NCBI GenBank assembly: GCA_015709495.1
Contig: CP054189.1
Location: 1,240,001-1,304,000, forward strand
Length of the DNA stretch: 64,000 nt
Direction: 5' to 3'
DNA from: Chthonomonadaceae bacterium
GTDB lineage: Bacteria; Armatimonadota; Fimbriimonadia; Fimbriimonadales; Fimbriimonadaceae
Shown piece by piece: positions 51,486 through 59,669 of this stretch. The position numbers and the translations under genes are program-made. Below the pieces are notes generated by a model that was not told where the DNA came from, searched no databases, and saw nothing but the letters and a program-made list of their open reading frames with translations. Numbering within the stretch: the stretch's first letter is position 1; the number at the start of each line of letters is the position of its first letter.

Positions 51486-52889
51486 ATGGCGAAGCGTCGA
51501 GGAACCTTGCTGATCATCGCCCTGCTGGCCCTTGTCGCCCAGGGAGTGGTCCACAGCGCTTACCTGCGTGACAGGTGGTTGGCGGACTACGGCCCGAAGA
51601 ATTTCGGCGTGCGCGAGGAGCTTTCGCCCCAGTACGCGCTGATTCAGTTGCTCGGGTTCCGTGAGTTCATCTCCGACATCCTTTGGGTGCGAGCCGACAG
51701 CTTCTTCGAGTCGGGGAACTACGACGCCGTCCTGCCGCTGATTCGGCTTTCGACCTGGCTCGACCCGCACAACATCGACGTGTTTGCGACGGGAATGTGG
51801 CACCTGGGCTACAACTTCACGGACGAAGAGCAGCGGTCGGATCGAAGGTACATCCCCTATGCGCTCGCGTTGGGCAAGGAGGGCGCCGAACACAACCCGA
51901 CCACTTACGAGATGTTCTTTGAAACGGGCTGGATGTGGTACCACAAGATCGACGACGACTATGAGAACGCCGTCGAGTGGTTCAAGGCCGCCAACGAACG
52001 GCCGGACATGCTGCAGGCCCGTCGCAATCTGCTTAGCCCGGCGCTGCAACGCGACGGCAAGGTTCTCGAAGCCCTCGATTGGTACTACGACATTCTGGAA
52101 CGCGCCGAGCAGAGGGTCAAAGACACCCAAGGCGACTACTCCGCGACCAGCATGAGGAACACGATTGAGAACAATATCGACACCTTGATCGTTCGGATGG
52201 TGCAGCGTGGTTACCTCGCCCGTCAACGGAACGACGGGAGCTACGACCTTGGGGCGTATGACACGCGGCCCCCCTTCGATGTCGGGTTCAGCGCCCGGGT
52301 CACCGTCGAAGAGCCCAGGGTGATTCGGGTGGAAGGCACCTGGAACGTCTTGCCGGTGGGGACGCGGATTCGGATCATCCTTCGAGATGCGGATTTCGAG
52401 CATGGGAAGGAGGCAGGCATGAACTGGGACTACGCGGAATCGGTCCAATTGGAGCCGCCCGCGGACGCAACGTTCATGCAGGATCAGCTTTACGTCCGCA
52501 ACCGGAAGTTTAACAACCGGCTCGACATGAGCAAGGACCCGATCATGTATCCGTTCAAGGCGGACGAGTACGTGATCGATTTCATGTACAACCCGCGCAG
52601 CGCGCCGCCTCATATTCAGGACAAGTTCGGATTCGACGGCGAAGGAATGCACGACGAGAACTTTCTCAACACGAAGGTCCGGCCAGGGCAGAGAGTCATG
52701 TTCGCCCGCCTCAAACTCACACGAGACCAACTCTTGCGACGAGGGGAGTGGGCGCTCAAGACGCCGGTCGTCGAATCGAGCAACTACGTCCCCGTGAAGA
52801 CCACCCGCGCGATCGAGGGCGATATCCTCGTCGTGCCGGGACTCAGGTCGGAGGGCGCGACGCCACCGCCAAGCGGCGGCTCGCAGTAG
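51486..52889 (+). CDS. Membrane-anchored TPR-like protein
   Basis: This 467-residue protein has one N-terminal hydrophobic segment (TLLIIALLALVAQGVVHSAY). Helical-repeat segments around residues 70-230 read like tetratricopeptide repeats (SFFESGNYDAVLPLIRLSTW, YENAVEWFKAANERPDMLQA, EALDWYYDILERAEQ). A beta-rich C-terminal half contains VTVEEPRVIRVEGTWNVLPV. The ATG at 51486 follows the permease stop. It likely works with the ABC exporter in the envelope. No named family is recognised for the C-terminal part. Confidence 0.78.
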   Translation: MAKRRGTLLIIALLALVAQGVVHSAYLRDRWLADYGPKNFGVREELSPQYALIQLLGFREFISDILWVRADSFFESGNYDAVLPLIRLSTWLDPHNIDVFATGMWHLGYNFTDEEQRSDRRYIPYALALGKEGAEHNPTTYEMFFETGWMWYHKIDDDYENAVEWFKAANERPDMLQARRNLLSPALQRDGKVLEALDWYYDILERAEQRVKDTQGDYSATSMRNTIENNIDTLIVRMVQRGYLARQRNDGSYDLGAYDTRPPFDVGFSARVTVEEPRVIRVEGTWNVLPVGTRIRIILRDADFEHGKEAGMNWDYAESVQLEPPADATFMQDQLYVRNRKFNNRLDMSKDPIMYPFKADEYVIDFMYNPRSAPPHIQDKFGFDGEGMHDENFLNTKVRPGQRVMFARLKLTRDQLLRRGEWALKTPVVESSNYVPVKTTRAIEGDILVVPGLRSEGATPPPSGGSQ

Positions 52890-52958
52890 GGTATCCTTGG
52901 ACTCCGCCGGGGGACCGGCGATGTGGGAGTCGAAAGACGCTGGCACCACAGGTGAAAT

Positions 52959-53681
52959 ATGAGAAGACGAACACGGAAGAACCCGCATTCCCAGCGGTAC
53001 GCCGAAGCTGCTACGAGCTTCGACAGGAATCAATTCTACGACATCGACGACGCGATTTCGCTCGTCAAGAGCACCGCCACCGCGAAGAATTGTCCTGAAT
53101 CGGTGGACCTTGCCATCCGACTGGGGGTCGACGCGAAGAAGAGCGACCAAAACGTTCGAGGCATCACCCAGTTGCCCCACGGGACCGGAAGGACCAAGAA
53201 AGTGGCCGTTTTGGCGAAGGGCGATCTCGCAAGCGAAGCCGAGTCTGCCGGAGCGGATTACGTCGGCGCGGAGGACCTGATCGCGAAGATCACGGGGGGC
53301 TTTCGCGATTTCGACGTCGTTCTCGCCGCCGAAGACATGGCGCCGCAAATCGGAAAGATCGGCAAGATACTGGGCCCCAGGACGCCCAACAAGCGCAACG
53401 GAACCGTCACCAACGCAGTTGGCCAAGCCGTGAAAGAAATCAAAGCAGCGACGCGAGCCGAATACCGCATTGACAAGGCTGGCGTCGTTCACATGGGGAT
53501 CGGAAAGGCCGCATTCTCGCCCGAGCAGATCAAGGAGAACCTGTATTCCGCGCTCAACGCGATCATCAAGGCGAAGCCCGCTACCTCGAAGGGGCGCTAT
53601 CTTGTGTCGGTGACTCTGAGCAGTTCGATGGGACCTGGCGTCAAGATTGACCCATCGGTCGCGCATAAGTTCGGCAGCTAA
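52959..53681 (+). CDS. rplA: 50S ribosomal protein L1
   Basis: L1 forms the mobile stalk at the ribosomal E site and in many bacteria represses its own mRNA. The 240-residue protein has LAIRLGVDAKKSDQNVRGIT, QLPHGTGRTKKVAVLAKGD, GKILGPRTPNKRNGTVTNAV and the C-terminal KGRYLVSVTLSSSMGPGVKI. The usual N-terminal RGKKYRE region is represented by RRRTRKNPHSQRYAEAATSF, slightly diverged. AGGTG precedes the ATG. It is not next to rplK, rplJ or rplL, its usual neighbours, and a terminator follows. Confidence 0.95.
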   Translation: MRRRTRKNPHSQRYAEAATSFDRNQFYDIDDAISLVKSTATAKNCPESVDLAIRLGVDAKKSDQNVRGITQLPHGTGRTKKVAVLAKGDLASEAESAGADYVGAEDLIAKITGGFRDFDVVLAAEDMAPQIGKIGKILGPRTPNKRNGTVTNAVGQAVKEIKAATRAEYRIDKAGVVHMGIGKAAFSPEQIKENLYSALNAIIKAKPATSKGRYLVSVTLSSSMGPGVKIDPSVAHKFGS

Positions 53682-53705
53682 CTGCCGTGCCCCCTCCCAA
53701 ATATT

Positions 53706-53747
53706 AGGGCCGCCCGTCCTCGTAGGATCGAGCGGCCCTTTGCCTTT
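53706..53747 (+). terminator. Rho-independent terminator after rplA
   Basis: AGGGCCGC and GCGGCCCT form an 8-base stem with an 18-base loop, followed by TTGCCTTT. It begins 25 bases after the rplA stop and lies between the convergent rplA and pnp genes. Confidence 0.75.
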
Positions 53748-53758
53748 CGAACTAGGAG

Positions 53759-56242
53759 CTATCTTCGCGGCCGGAACCGAGTGGTCAGACCTTCCTCGTC
53801 GCCAGAGCTCCGCTCCTTCTTGGGGAAGGACGAGGGCACTTCGGGCGGCTCACGGTCTTCGTCGTGACTCGGGCGCTCGCGGGGTTCGCGGTCGCTTTCC
53901 TGACTCGAGCGTTCTCGGTCGTTCCGATCACCCCTGTCGTTCCGGTCATTCCGATCGCCTCGATCATTCCGGTCTCCCCGATCATTCCGGTCTCCACGGT
54001 CGTACCGGTCGCCTCGGCTGTACCGATCTCGACCCCCGGAGCGTCCTCCTCGGTCGCGGTCCCGGTCGTCACGTCCGCGTCCTCTTGGACCTCCTCCGCC
54101 CCTCATTCCTGGGGGTGGGGGCGTCACATCCTCGTTTCCAGCGAGGGAGGGCAGGTCTTGCTTCAATCCCAGAGCCGTGAAGTTCACTCGACCCATGCTG
54201 TCAATCTCGTGTACGACCACGTTGATCTCATCTCCGACGCTCACAACGTCGTCCGGCCTGCGGATGCTCTTGGCGGTGAGCTGTTCGACAGGAACCAACC
54301 CTTCGCGACCTGCGACGAACTCGACCATGGCTCCGCGTCCCATCAGGCGAGTCACCTTGCCTCGGAACTGAAGCCCGACCGCGATCTCGTCGGTGAGCGA
54401 CTTGATCGTGGAGATCGTGGTTTCGAGTTTGTCCTCGTCCGCGCAGACGATCATGATCCTGCCGTCCTGCTGGACGTCGATCGTCGAACCGGTTTGCGAG
54501 GTGATCTTGCGGATCGTCGCGCCACCGGGACCGATCAGCGCGCCGATCTTCTCGGGGTTGATCTGGATGGTCACGATTCGCGGGGCATGGGCGCCCATCG
54601 CCGATCTCGGGCTTGCGATCTCAGCTTCGATCACGTCGAGGATTTGCATCCGCGCCCGCTGCGCCTGCGAAAGGGCGTCCGCGAGAACCTTGTCCGGGAT
54701 TCCGGTGAGCTTCGTATCGAGCTGGAGCGCGGTGATGCCGTTGCGGGTTCCTGCGACCTTGAAGTCCATGTCGCCGCAGAAGTCCTCCATCCCCTGAATG
54801 TCCGTCAGGACCTTGAAGGTCTTTCCGTCGGACATCAGGCCCATTGCGATTCCGGCTACGGGCGCCTTGAGGGGCACGCCGCCGTCCATGAGCGCAAGGG
54901 TGGACCCGCACACCGAAGCCATCGACGTCGACCCGTTCGATTCGAGAACCTCGCTCACCAAGTGGAGCGTGTAGGGGAACTCAGGGTCGTCCAGCGGAAC
55001 CATAGGCTTCAGCGCGCGTTCGGCGAGAGCTCCGTGTCCGACTTCGCGTCGTCCGGGACCCCGCAGAGGCCGCACTTCGCCCACCGAATACGGCGGGAAG
55101 TTATAGAAGTGCATGTAGCGCTTGTCGACGTTCTCGTCGAGCGTGTCCATGATTTGCGCGTCGCTGGGTAGGCCGAGCGTCAAGACGGTCATGACCTGCG
55201 TTTGGCCCCGGGTGAAAAGGCCCGATCCGTGAACTCGCGGCAGAATACCGGCGACGGCTTCGAGTTGTCGAATGTCTTCAAGTCCGCGCCCGTCAGGCCG
55301 CTTATTCTTTTCGAGAATGAGCTTGCGAACGGAGCCTTTGACCACTTTGTCCGCGGCTTCCCGAAGCTGGGACAGCTTGTCGGGCTCTTCGGCGAAGCGG
55401 TCTTGGTAGCGGGCGACGATCTCATCGATTAGGTCGTTGAGGGCCGACTCGCGAGCCTGCTTGTCCGGGTTGACCAGCGCCGCCTCGACTTCCTTCGAGC
55501 ACTCCTTGGTGAGGAGTTCGAGAAGGCTCGGGTCGATGCGATGGACGTCGACTTCGCGCTTGGGCTTGCCGGCGACTTTGGCGAACTCCTCGATCCCGGC
55601 GCAAATTAGCTGGATCGCGTCGTGGCCGAACTTGAGCGCGGCCGCCATGTCCTCTTCGGTGACTTCGTTCGACCCCGCTTCGACCATCGAGATCGCGTTC
55701 TTATGTCCGGCGACCACCAGGTCCAGATCGGACTGCTCAATCTCTTCGAGCGAAGGGAACAAGATGAATTCACCGCCGATTCTGCCGACCCGAACGCCCG
55801 CGATCGGGCCGTTGAACGGGATGTCGGAGATCGTCAGCGCCGCGCCCGCCGCGCAAATCGCGAGGACGTCCGACGGATAGGCCGGGTCGAGAGCGAACGG
55901 CAGGGTGATCACTTGAATCTCGTGCCTGAGCCCGCTGTCGAACTGGGGGCGAATCGGACGGTCGATCAATCGCGACGTGAGGACTGCCTTGTCGGAGGGC
56001 CTGCCGCCGCGCTTCATGAACCCGCCGGGAATCTTGCCAATGGCGTACTTTCTTTCTTCGTAGTCGCACACGAGAGGAAGAAAGTCAATGCCCTCTCGCG
56101 GCTTGGCCGACATGGTGGCAGCCGCAAGAACGACCGTTTCACCCATGCCGAGGAGTACGGAGCCGCCAGCTTGCTTCGCCACGCGGCCTGTTTCGATGCT
56201 GAGGGTCTTGCCCCCAACCTCGAAGGAGTGTGTATGTATCAT
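53759..56242 (-). CDS. pnp: Polyribonucleotide nucleotidyltransferase with long Arg/Asp/Gly-rich tail
   Basis: PNPase degrades RNA 3' to 5' by phosphorolysis. The 827-residue protein has two RNase PH-type domains (ETVVLAAATMSAKPREGIDF; LRGPGRREVGHGALAERAL), a KH domain (KIGALIGPGGATIRKI) and an S1 domain (GLQFRGKVTRLMGRGAMVEF). These are followed by a roughly 110-residue tail made of RGG, RDR and repeated RNDRGD units, then a Glu/Pro/Ser/Arg end. The core is normal length (about 700). The tail is unusually repetitive and encoded by imperfect 18-base DNA repeats at about 53.92-54.06 kb. The gene starts 8 bases downstream of rpsO. Confidence 0.96.
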   Translation of the reverse strand: MIHTHSFEVGGKTLSIETGRVAKQAGGSVLLGMGETVVLAAATMSAKPREGIDFLPLVCDYEERKYAIGKIPGGFMKRGGRPSDKAVLTSRLIDRPIRPQFDSGLRHEIQVITLPFALDPAYPSDVLAICAAGAALTISDIPFNGPIAGVRVGRIGGEFILFPSLEEIEQSDLDLVVAGHKNAISMVEAGSNEVTEEDMAAALKFGHDAIQLICAGIEEFAKVAGKPKREVDVHRIDPSLLELLTKECSKEVEAALVNPDKQARESALNDLIDEIVARYQDRFAEEPDKLSQLREAADKVVKGSVRKLILEKNKRPDGRGLEDIRQLEAVAGILPRVHGSGLFTRGQTQVMTVLTLGLPSDAQIMDTLDENVDKRYMHFYNFPPYSVGEVRPLRGPGRREVGHGALAERALKPMVPLDDPEFPYTLHLVSEVLESNGSTSMASVCGSTLALMDGGVPLKAPVAGIAMGLMSDGKTFKVLTDIQGMEDFCGDMDFKVAGTRNGITALQLDTKLTGIPDKVLADALSQAQRARMQILDVIEAEIASPRSAMGAHAPRIVTIQINPEKIGALIGPGGATIRKITSQTGSTIDVQQDGRIMIVCADEDKLETTISTIKSLTDEIAVGLQFRGKVTRLMGRGAMVEFVAGREGLVPVEQLTAKSIRRPDDVVSVGDEINVVVHEIDSMGRVNFTALGLKQDLPSLAGNEDVTPPPPGMRGGGGPRGRGRDDRDRDRGGRSGGRDRYSRGDRYDRGDRNDRGDRNDRGDRNDRNDRGDRNDRERSSQESDREPRERPSHDEDREPPEVPSSFPKKERSSGDEEGLTTRFRPRR

Positions 56243-56250
56243 GTTGCCTC

Positions 56251-56532
56251 CTATCGAGGCCTAACTTCTCGAATGCCGAGCTTTTGAATCAACTCACGGT
56301 AGGCAACGACGTCCTTCGACCGGAGGTATCCCTCCAGCCTGCGACGCTTGCCGACGAGGACCGTCAGTCCTCGCCGCGTATGGAAATCCTTAGGGTTCCG
56401 ACGAAGGTGCTCGGTGAGTTGCTGAATTCGAGCATGCAAAATCGCGATTTGAACGTGCGTCGAACCGGTATCGCCTTCCTTCTGGGCGTTGTCCTGAATG
56501 ATTTTCTGCTTCGATTGACTTTGTAGCGGCAT
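56251..56532 (-). CDS. rpsO: 30S ribosomal protein S15
   Basis: S15 binds the 16S rRNA central domain early in assembly. The 93-residue protein has [40 protein letters not shown] and [20 protein letters not shown], all diagnostic. The ATG at 56532 is chosen over the longer frame because it begins at the conserved N-terminus. The rpsO-pnp order is the common bacterial arrangement. The start codon lies in a region able to pair with an upstream leader segment. Confidence 0.96.
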   Translation of the reverse strand: MPLQSQSKQKIIQDNAQKEGDTGSTHVQIAILHARIQQLTEHLRRNPKDFHTRRGLTVLVGKRRRLEGYLRSKDVVAYRELIQKLGIREVRPR

Positions 56533-56584
56533 CCTTGAGAAGTAGTGCCTCCTGGTTTCTCCGAGGCCACGCACTTTTGCCGCT
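56525..56584 (-). promoter_or_regulatory. Candidate rpsO leader structure sequestering the start codon
   Basis: In the mRNA sense, AGCGGCA (56584-56578) is exactly complementary to TGCCGCT (56531-56525), which contains the end of the ATG and the second codon. Between them GTGC...GCAC and GGCCTC...GAGG can form an inner helix that includes the AGGAGG-like sequence. S15 autoregulates by binding such leaders in several phyla, so this may be a local version; no known S15 motif is claimed. Confidence 0.45.
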
Positions 56585-56647
56585 CTACGCAAACCCCCGT
56601 AAGGGCCTCCGTGCAACGGCAACAGGGCTCTTGGGCCTCGACGCCCG

Positions 56648-56674
56648 ATCATACCCTAATTGCCGCAAATGCAA
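56648..56674 (-). promoter_or_regulatory. Promoter of the rpsO-pnp operon
   Basis: On the minus strand TATGAT (-10, 56653-56648) is preceded by TTGCAT/GTTGCA (-35 region) at 15-16 bases. Transcription would start near 56641, giving a leader of about 110 bases, long enough for the structure at 56525-56584. Confidence 0.5.
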
Positions 56675-56720
56675 CGTTACATTTGTGAGTCGTGCGGCAG
56701 AAGGCCCACGCAAGGCGCCG

Positions 56721-57650
56721 TCAACGCGGTGGCAAAGGTTGCTTGGCCGTTCGTTTGAACTTCAGCTTAAGTCCCTCCTCCACGTTGAGCCAGTCGTCCG
56801 CTGGCACGAGCTTTGCGCTGCCATCGGCGAAGGCGACGATCCGCCTGCCGTCCGGCCAGGGCTTCGATTCGAAGAACATCGGCGTTTCCGCGGGCGATTC
56901 GATGTCTGCGTAACTCACTCCGCCGAGGTTCATATTGAACAGAAACCGACTGGATTCCGGGTTCCCGGTTTCCCAAACGCGGTCGTTCTTGAGGTAGGGC
57001 TCAATGACCTCCTGCACCTTCGAGGTGCTTTGAGGCCAAGGAAAGACGTCGTCCCAATCCGAGGTGTACAGAATCATTCCCAGCGCCAGTTGTTTGGCGC
57101 TCGAGAGTCCGGAAGATTGTTTGGCGCGGCTGTTTACGGCTGGGAAGCTGGCCAGGCCGAGCAGGTCCGACTTCTTGAGGTCGGGGCGGGGGACGAGCGC
57201 CTCGATCGCGTCGAGCTTGACGAGGTGAAGTCGGAGAGGCATTTTGGAAAGGTCCGGCGGGCCCTCGCCCATCATCAACGACATGTCGAAGTCGAATTTG
57301 TACGTGACGAGAAAATCGCTCGTGCCGATTCTGGCCGTTTCCCCCTTCGTCCAACTGATCTCCATGTACGTGAAGAACTTCATCGCAGCGGCCTGCTCGG
57401 GGTCTTGCTCACCCCCTCCACCGCCAAAGGAGCCCATCATTCCCATGAACATCCCCGTCATGCCGCCGAAGAGGTCCATGCCCTTGCCGCCGAACTGAAC
57501 CTTCACGGCGGAGAAGTCGTCCGGCAGGTCGGCAACGCTATAGACGAGGGGCATCGGCGATTGCCCCGAAAAAAGGGATCTAAGGTCGAGACCCTGAAAC
57601 TGCGCGCCCAGGGCCGAACACAGCATCAGACCGGCCAGAAAGCTGTTCAC
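56721..57650 (-). CDS. Secreted protein with a DUF1559-like head but no prepilin signal
   Basis: This 309-residue protein starts at GTG 57650 (AGGAGGA five bases before it) with a Sec-type signal (VNSFLAGLMLCSALG). The N-terminal half includes a Gly/Met-rich loop (MTGMFMGMMGSFGGGGG). The C-terminal 130 residues read SGLSSAKQLALGMILYTSDW followed by DDVFPWP, and PWPDGRRIVAFADGSAKLVP. This is the pattern of DUF1559 pseudopilin heads (SNLKQLGLALMMYAQDYDD). The hydrophobic prepilin helix is absent, so it should be a soluble or surface protein rather than a filament subunit. No enzyme motif is evident. Confidence 0.7.
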   Translation of the reverse strand: MNSFLAGLMLCSALGAQFQGLDLRSLFSGQSPMPLVYSVADLPDDFSAVKVQFGGKGMDLFGGMTGMFMGMMGSFGGGGGEQDPEQAAAMKFFTYMEISWTKGETARIGTSDFLVTYKFDFDMSLMMGEGPPDLSKMPLRLHLVKLDAIEALVPRPDLKKSDLLGLASFPAVNSRAKQSSGLSSAKQLALGMILYTSDWDDVFPWPQSTSKVQEVIEPYLKNDRVWETGNPESSRFLFNMNLGGVSYADIESPAETPMFFESKPWPDGRRIVAFADGSAKLVPADDWLNVEEGLKLKFKRTAKQPLPPR

Positions 57651-57728
57651 GGCGTCCTCCTCGCCCCGCAACTTGACGGGGACGAACGGAGTTTACGAGA
57701 TTGCTGATGCGCCCGTCTATGGGCGAAC

Positions 57729-58859
57729 TCACTTCAGCAGAGCGGCTTCTTGGGTTCTCTCCCAAGGAAACGCCGGGTTGCCGAAATGGCCATTCTTCGC
57801 GGTCGGAAGGTAGCGAGTGGTGAGAAGCCCTAAGTGCTCGATGATCCCTCGCGGAGTCAGAGGAAAAGCCTCGACGACCCTTCGCTGGATTTCTCGCGGA
57901 TCGACCGTTTCGGTTCCGAAGGTCTCTACGTCCACAGATACCGGCTCGGCCTTGCCGATCGCATACGCCAAGCCGACGACCACCCGCCGCGCCAATCCGG
58001 CAGCCACGATGCACTTGGCCACGTGGCGAGCCATGTAGGCCGCGCTCCGGTCCACCTTGGTGGGGTCCTTGCCGCTGAACGCTCCGCCACCATGAGGGCA
58101 CATCCCCCCATAGGTATCGACGATGATCTTCCGGCCGGTCAGGCCCGTGTCGCCCGCAGGCCCGCCCTTGACGAACCGACCTGTGGGGTTGAAGTGGTAA
58201 GTGATCTCGTCGGAGCTGAATTGCGCGAACTCCGCAAGCACCGGCTTTACGATGGCGCATTCGATCCGCTCCTTCATTTCAGCTTGCGAGACATCGGGTT
58301 CGTGCTGCTGGCTGAGGACGACCGTCTCCACCTTCAGAGGTCGATGGCCCTCATACAGGACCGTCACTTGGGCCTTTGCGTCGGGGCGGAACCCAAGCGA
58401 GGGGTCGGATCGGCGCGACTCGACCGCCTGCCTCGTAAGCCGGTGGGCGATATGGATGGGCAAAGGCATGAGTTCGGGAGTCTCGTCGCAAGCCATCCCA
58501 AACATCATTCCTTGGTCTCCGGCGCCGCCCTTGTCGACCCCCATCGCGATGTCGCTCGACTGCTCTTGAATCGTCACCAAGACGCCACAGTTGTCGCCGT
58601 CGTATCCCACGTCGGAGTTCGTGTAACCCACCGACTTGATCGTCTCGCGGACGCACTTCTGAACGTTGACGTAACCCTCGGTCGTGACCTCGCCCGAAAT
58701 GACGGCGACGCCGTGCGCGAGCATCGCCTCGATGGCGACCCGCGCCGTGGGGTCTTGTTCGAGAAACTGGTCGAGAAGCGCGTCGCTGATCTGATCCGCA
58801 AGCTTGTCGGGGTGTCCTTCGCTGACGCTTTCGGACGTGTGAATTCGGAGATTGCCCAT
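57729..58859 (-). CDS. metK: S-adenosylmethionine synthetase
   Basis: MetK makes S-adenosylmethionine from ATP and methionine. The 376-residue enzyme has SVSEGHPDKLADQISDALLD, the hexapeptide-like GAGDQGMMFG, and the P-loop-like GGGAFSGKDPTKVDRSAAY. All three domains are present. It supplies the cofactor for methyltransferases such as that at 5.0-5.8 kb. The gene is 42 bases downstream of the GNAT gene. Confidence 0.97.
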   Translation of the reverse strand: MGNLRIHTSESVSEGHPDKLADQISDALLDQFLEQDPTARVAIEAMLAHGVAVISGEVTTEGYVNVQKCVRETIKSVGYTNSDVGYDGDNCGVLVTIQEQSSDIAMGVDKGGAGDQGMMFGMACDETPELMPLPIHIAHRLTRQAVESRRSDPSLGFRPDAKAQVTVLYEGHRPLKVETVVLSQQHEPDVSQAEMKERIECAIVKPVLAEFAQFSSDEITYHFNPTGRFVKGGPAGDTGLTGRKIIVDTYGGMCPHGGGAFSGKDPTKVDRSAAYMARHVAKCIVAAGLARRVVVGLAYAIGKAEPVSVDVETFGTETVDPREIQRRVVEAFPLTPRGIIEHLGLLTTRYLPTAKNGHFGNPAFPWERTQEAALLK

Positions 58860-58901
58860 CGATTCGGTTACGGACTGTACCCCGACAATCGGCTCGGTTT
58901 C

Positions 58902-59669
58902 TCAGAACTGATCGGTCATGAACATCTGGGGGATTCCGGGGGAGCCGCAGCCCATCAGCAAGAGATCGGTGTTTCGGTTCAAAAGCGGAACGCCCAAGGC
59001 ATCGGTCATCGTTTCAAGCCCTTGCCACTCGGTCCCGGCCGGAACGGGCCATGATTCTTGGGGAGAGCTCAACAGGGCTTCTCGCACTCGGTGCCCTTCG
59101 AGGGCGAAGTACGCCGAACCCATCCTGTAGCAGGGGCGGACCGTCCAGTTCCAGTAGGCCCAACGAGTTTCGTCCCGTCGGAGTCGATTCGGGTGATCTT
59201 GGCTCCAGCGCTCATAGTTCGCCTGAACCTCTTCGAACGGCTTCACGTCAGGCAGGTTGCCCTGGCTCCGAATGGGCCCGGAGACAACGGAGTCCAGCGC
59301 TTCGAATCCCACCTTGCGGTAGAGCGATTCGTTTCGCGCGAAAAGATAGCTTGCGGTCTCGCCACTCGTGCGCGCGCATCGCAGGACCTCCCTGAGCAGC
59401 TCCGAGGCGAGCCCTTTGCGCCTCGCCGAAGGGACCGTGGCGACCCCTGCGATCCCGATGGCCGGTCCCCAGCCAAACTCCAACGGCACCGTGGTCATCA
59501 CCGAAAGCATATTGCGATTCTCAAAAAGCGCCCACTTGCGCCGGAGGTCAAAGAGCGGCTCGCTGAAAAACACGCTCTTCGCGCGGCCGAAATCGAGGCC
59601 GAACACTCGGCACAGGATCGTAAGGAAATCCTCTGCCTCACTGGGTTCGATCGGGCGGACTTCAACCAT
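58902..59669 (-). CDS. GNAT-family N-acetyltransferase
   Basis: This 255-residue protein has an acetyl-CoA-binding GNAT core: IGIAGVATVPSARRKGLASE (motif A with the R-x-x-G loop), then LFARNESLYRKVGFEALDSV. The C-terminal 120 residues are unlike short GNATs and resemble the two-domain Eis-like acetyltransferases (ENRNMLSVMTTVPLEF near the start). The substrate is unknown. It overlaps the stop of cdaR by 8 bases, so it is part of the c-di-AMP gene cluster transcript. Confidence 0.8.
   Translation of the reverse strand: MVEVRPIEPSEAEDFLTILCRVFGLDFGRAKSVFFSEPLFDLRRKWALFENRNMLSVMTTVPLEFGWGPAIGIAGVATVPSARRKGLASELLREVLRCARTSGETASYLFARNESLYRKVGFEALDSVVSGPIRSQGNLPDVKPFEEVQANYERWSQDHPNRLRRDETRWAYWNWTVRPCYRMGSAYFALEGHRVREALLSSPQESWPVPAGTEWQGLETMTDALGVPLLNRNTDLLLMGCGSPGIPQMFMTDQF

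Noticed and set aside
51354-53666. A 770-codon open frame on the minus strand across the TPR-like and rplA genes
   Set aside because: It is a GC-driven shadow of two convincing plus-strand genes with family matches; its translation is Arg/Asp/Leu-rich without any domain pattern.
53900-54060. Short repeated DNA units resembling a CRISPR array
   Set aside because: The repeats are in frame within pnp and encode RNDRGD units; there are no unique spacers and no cas genes.
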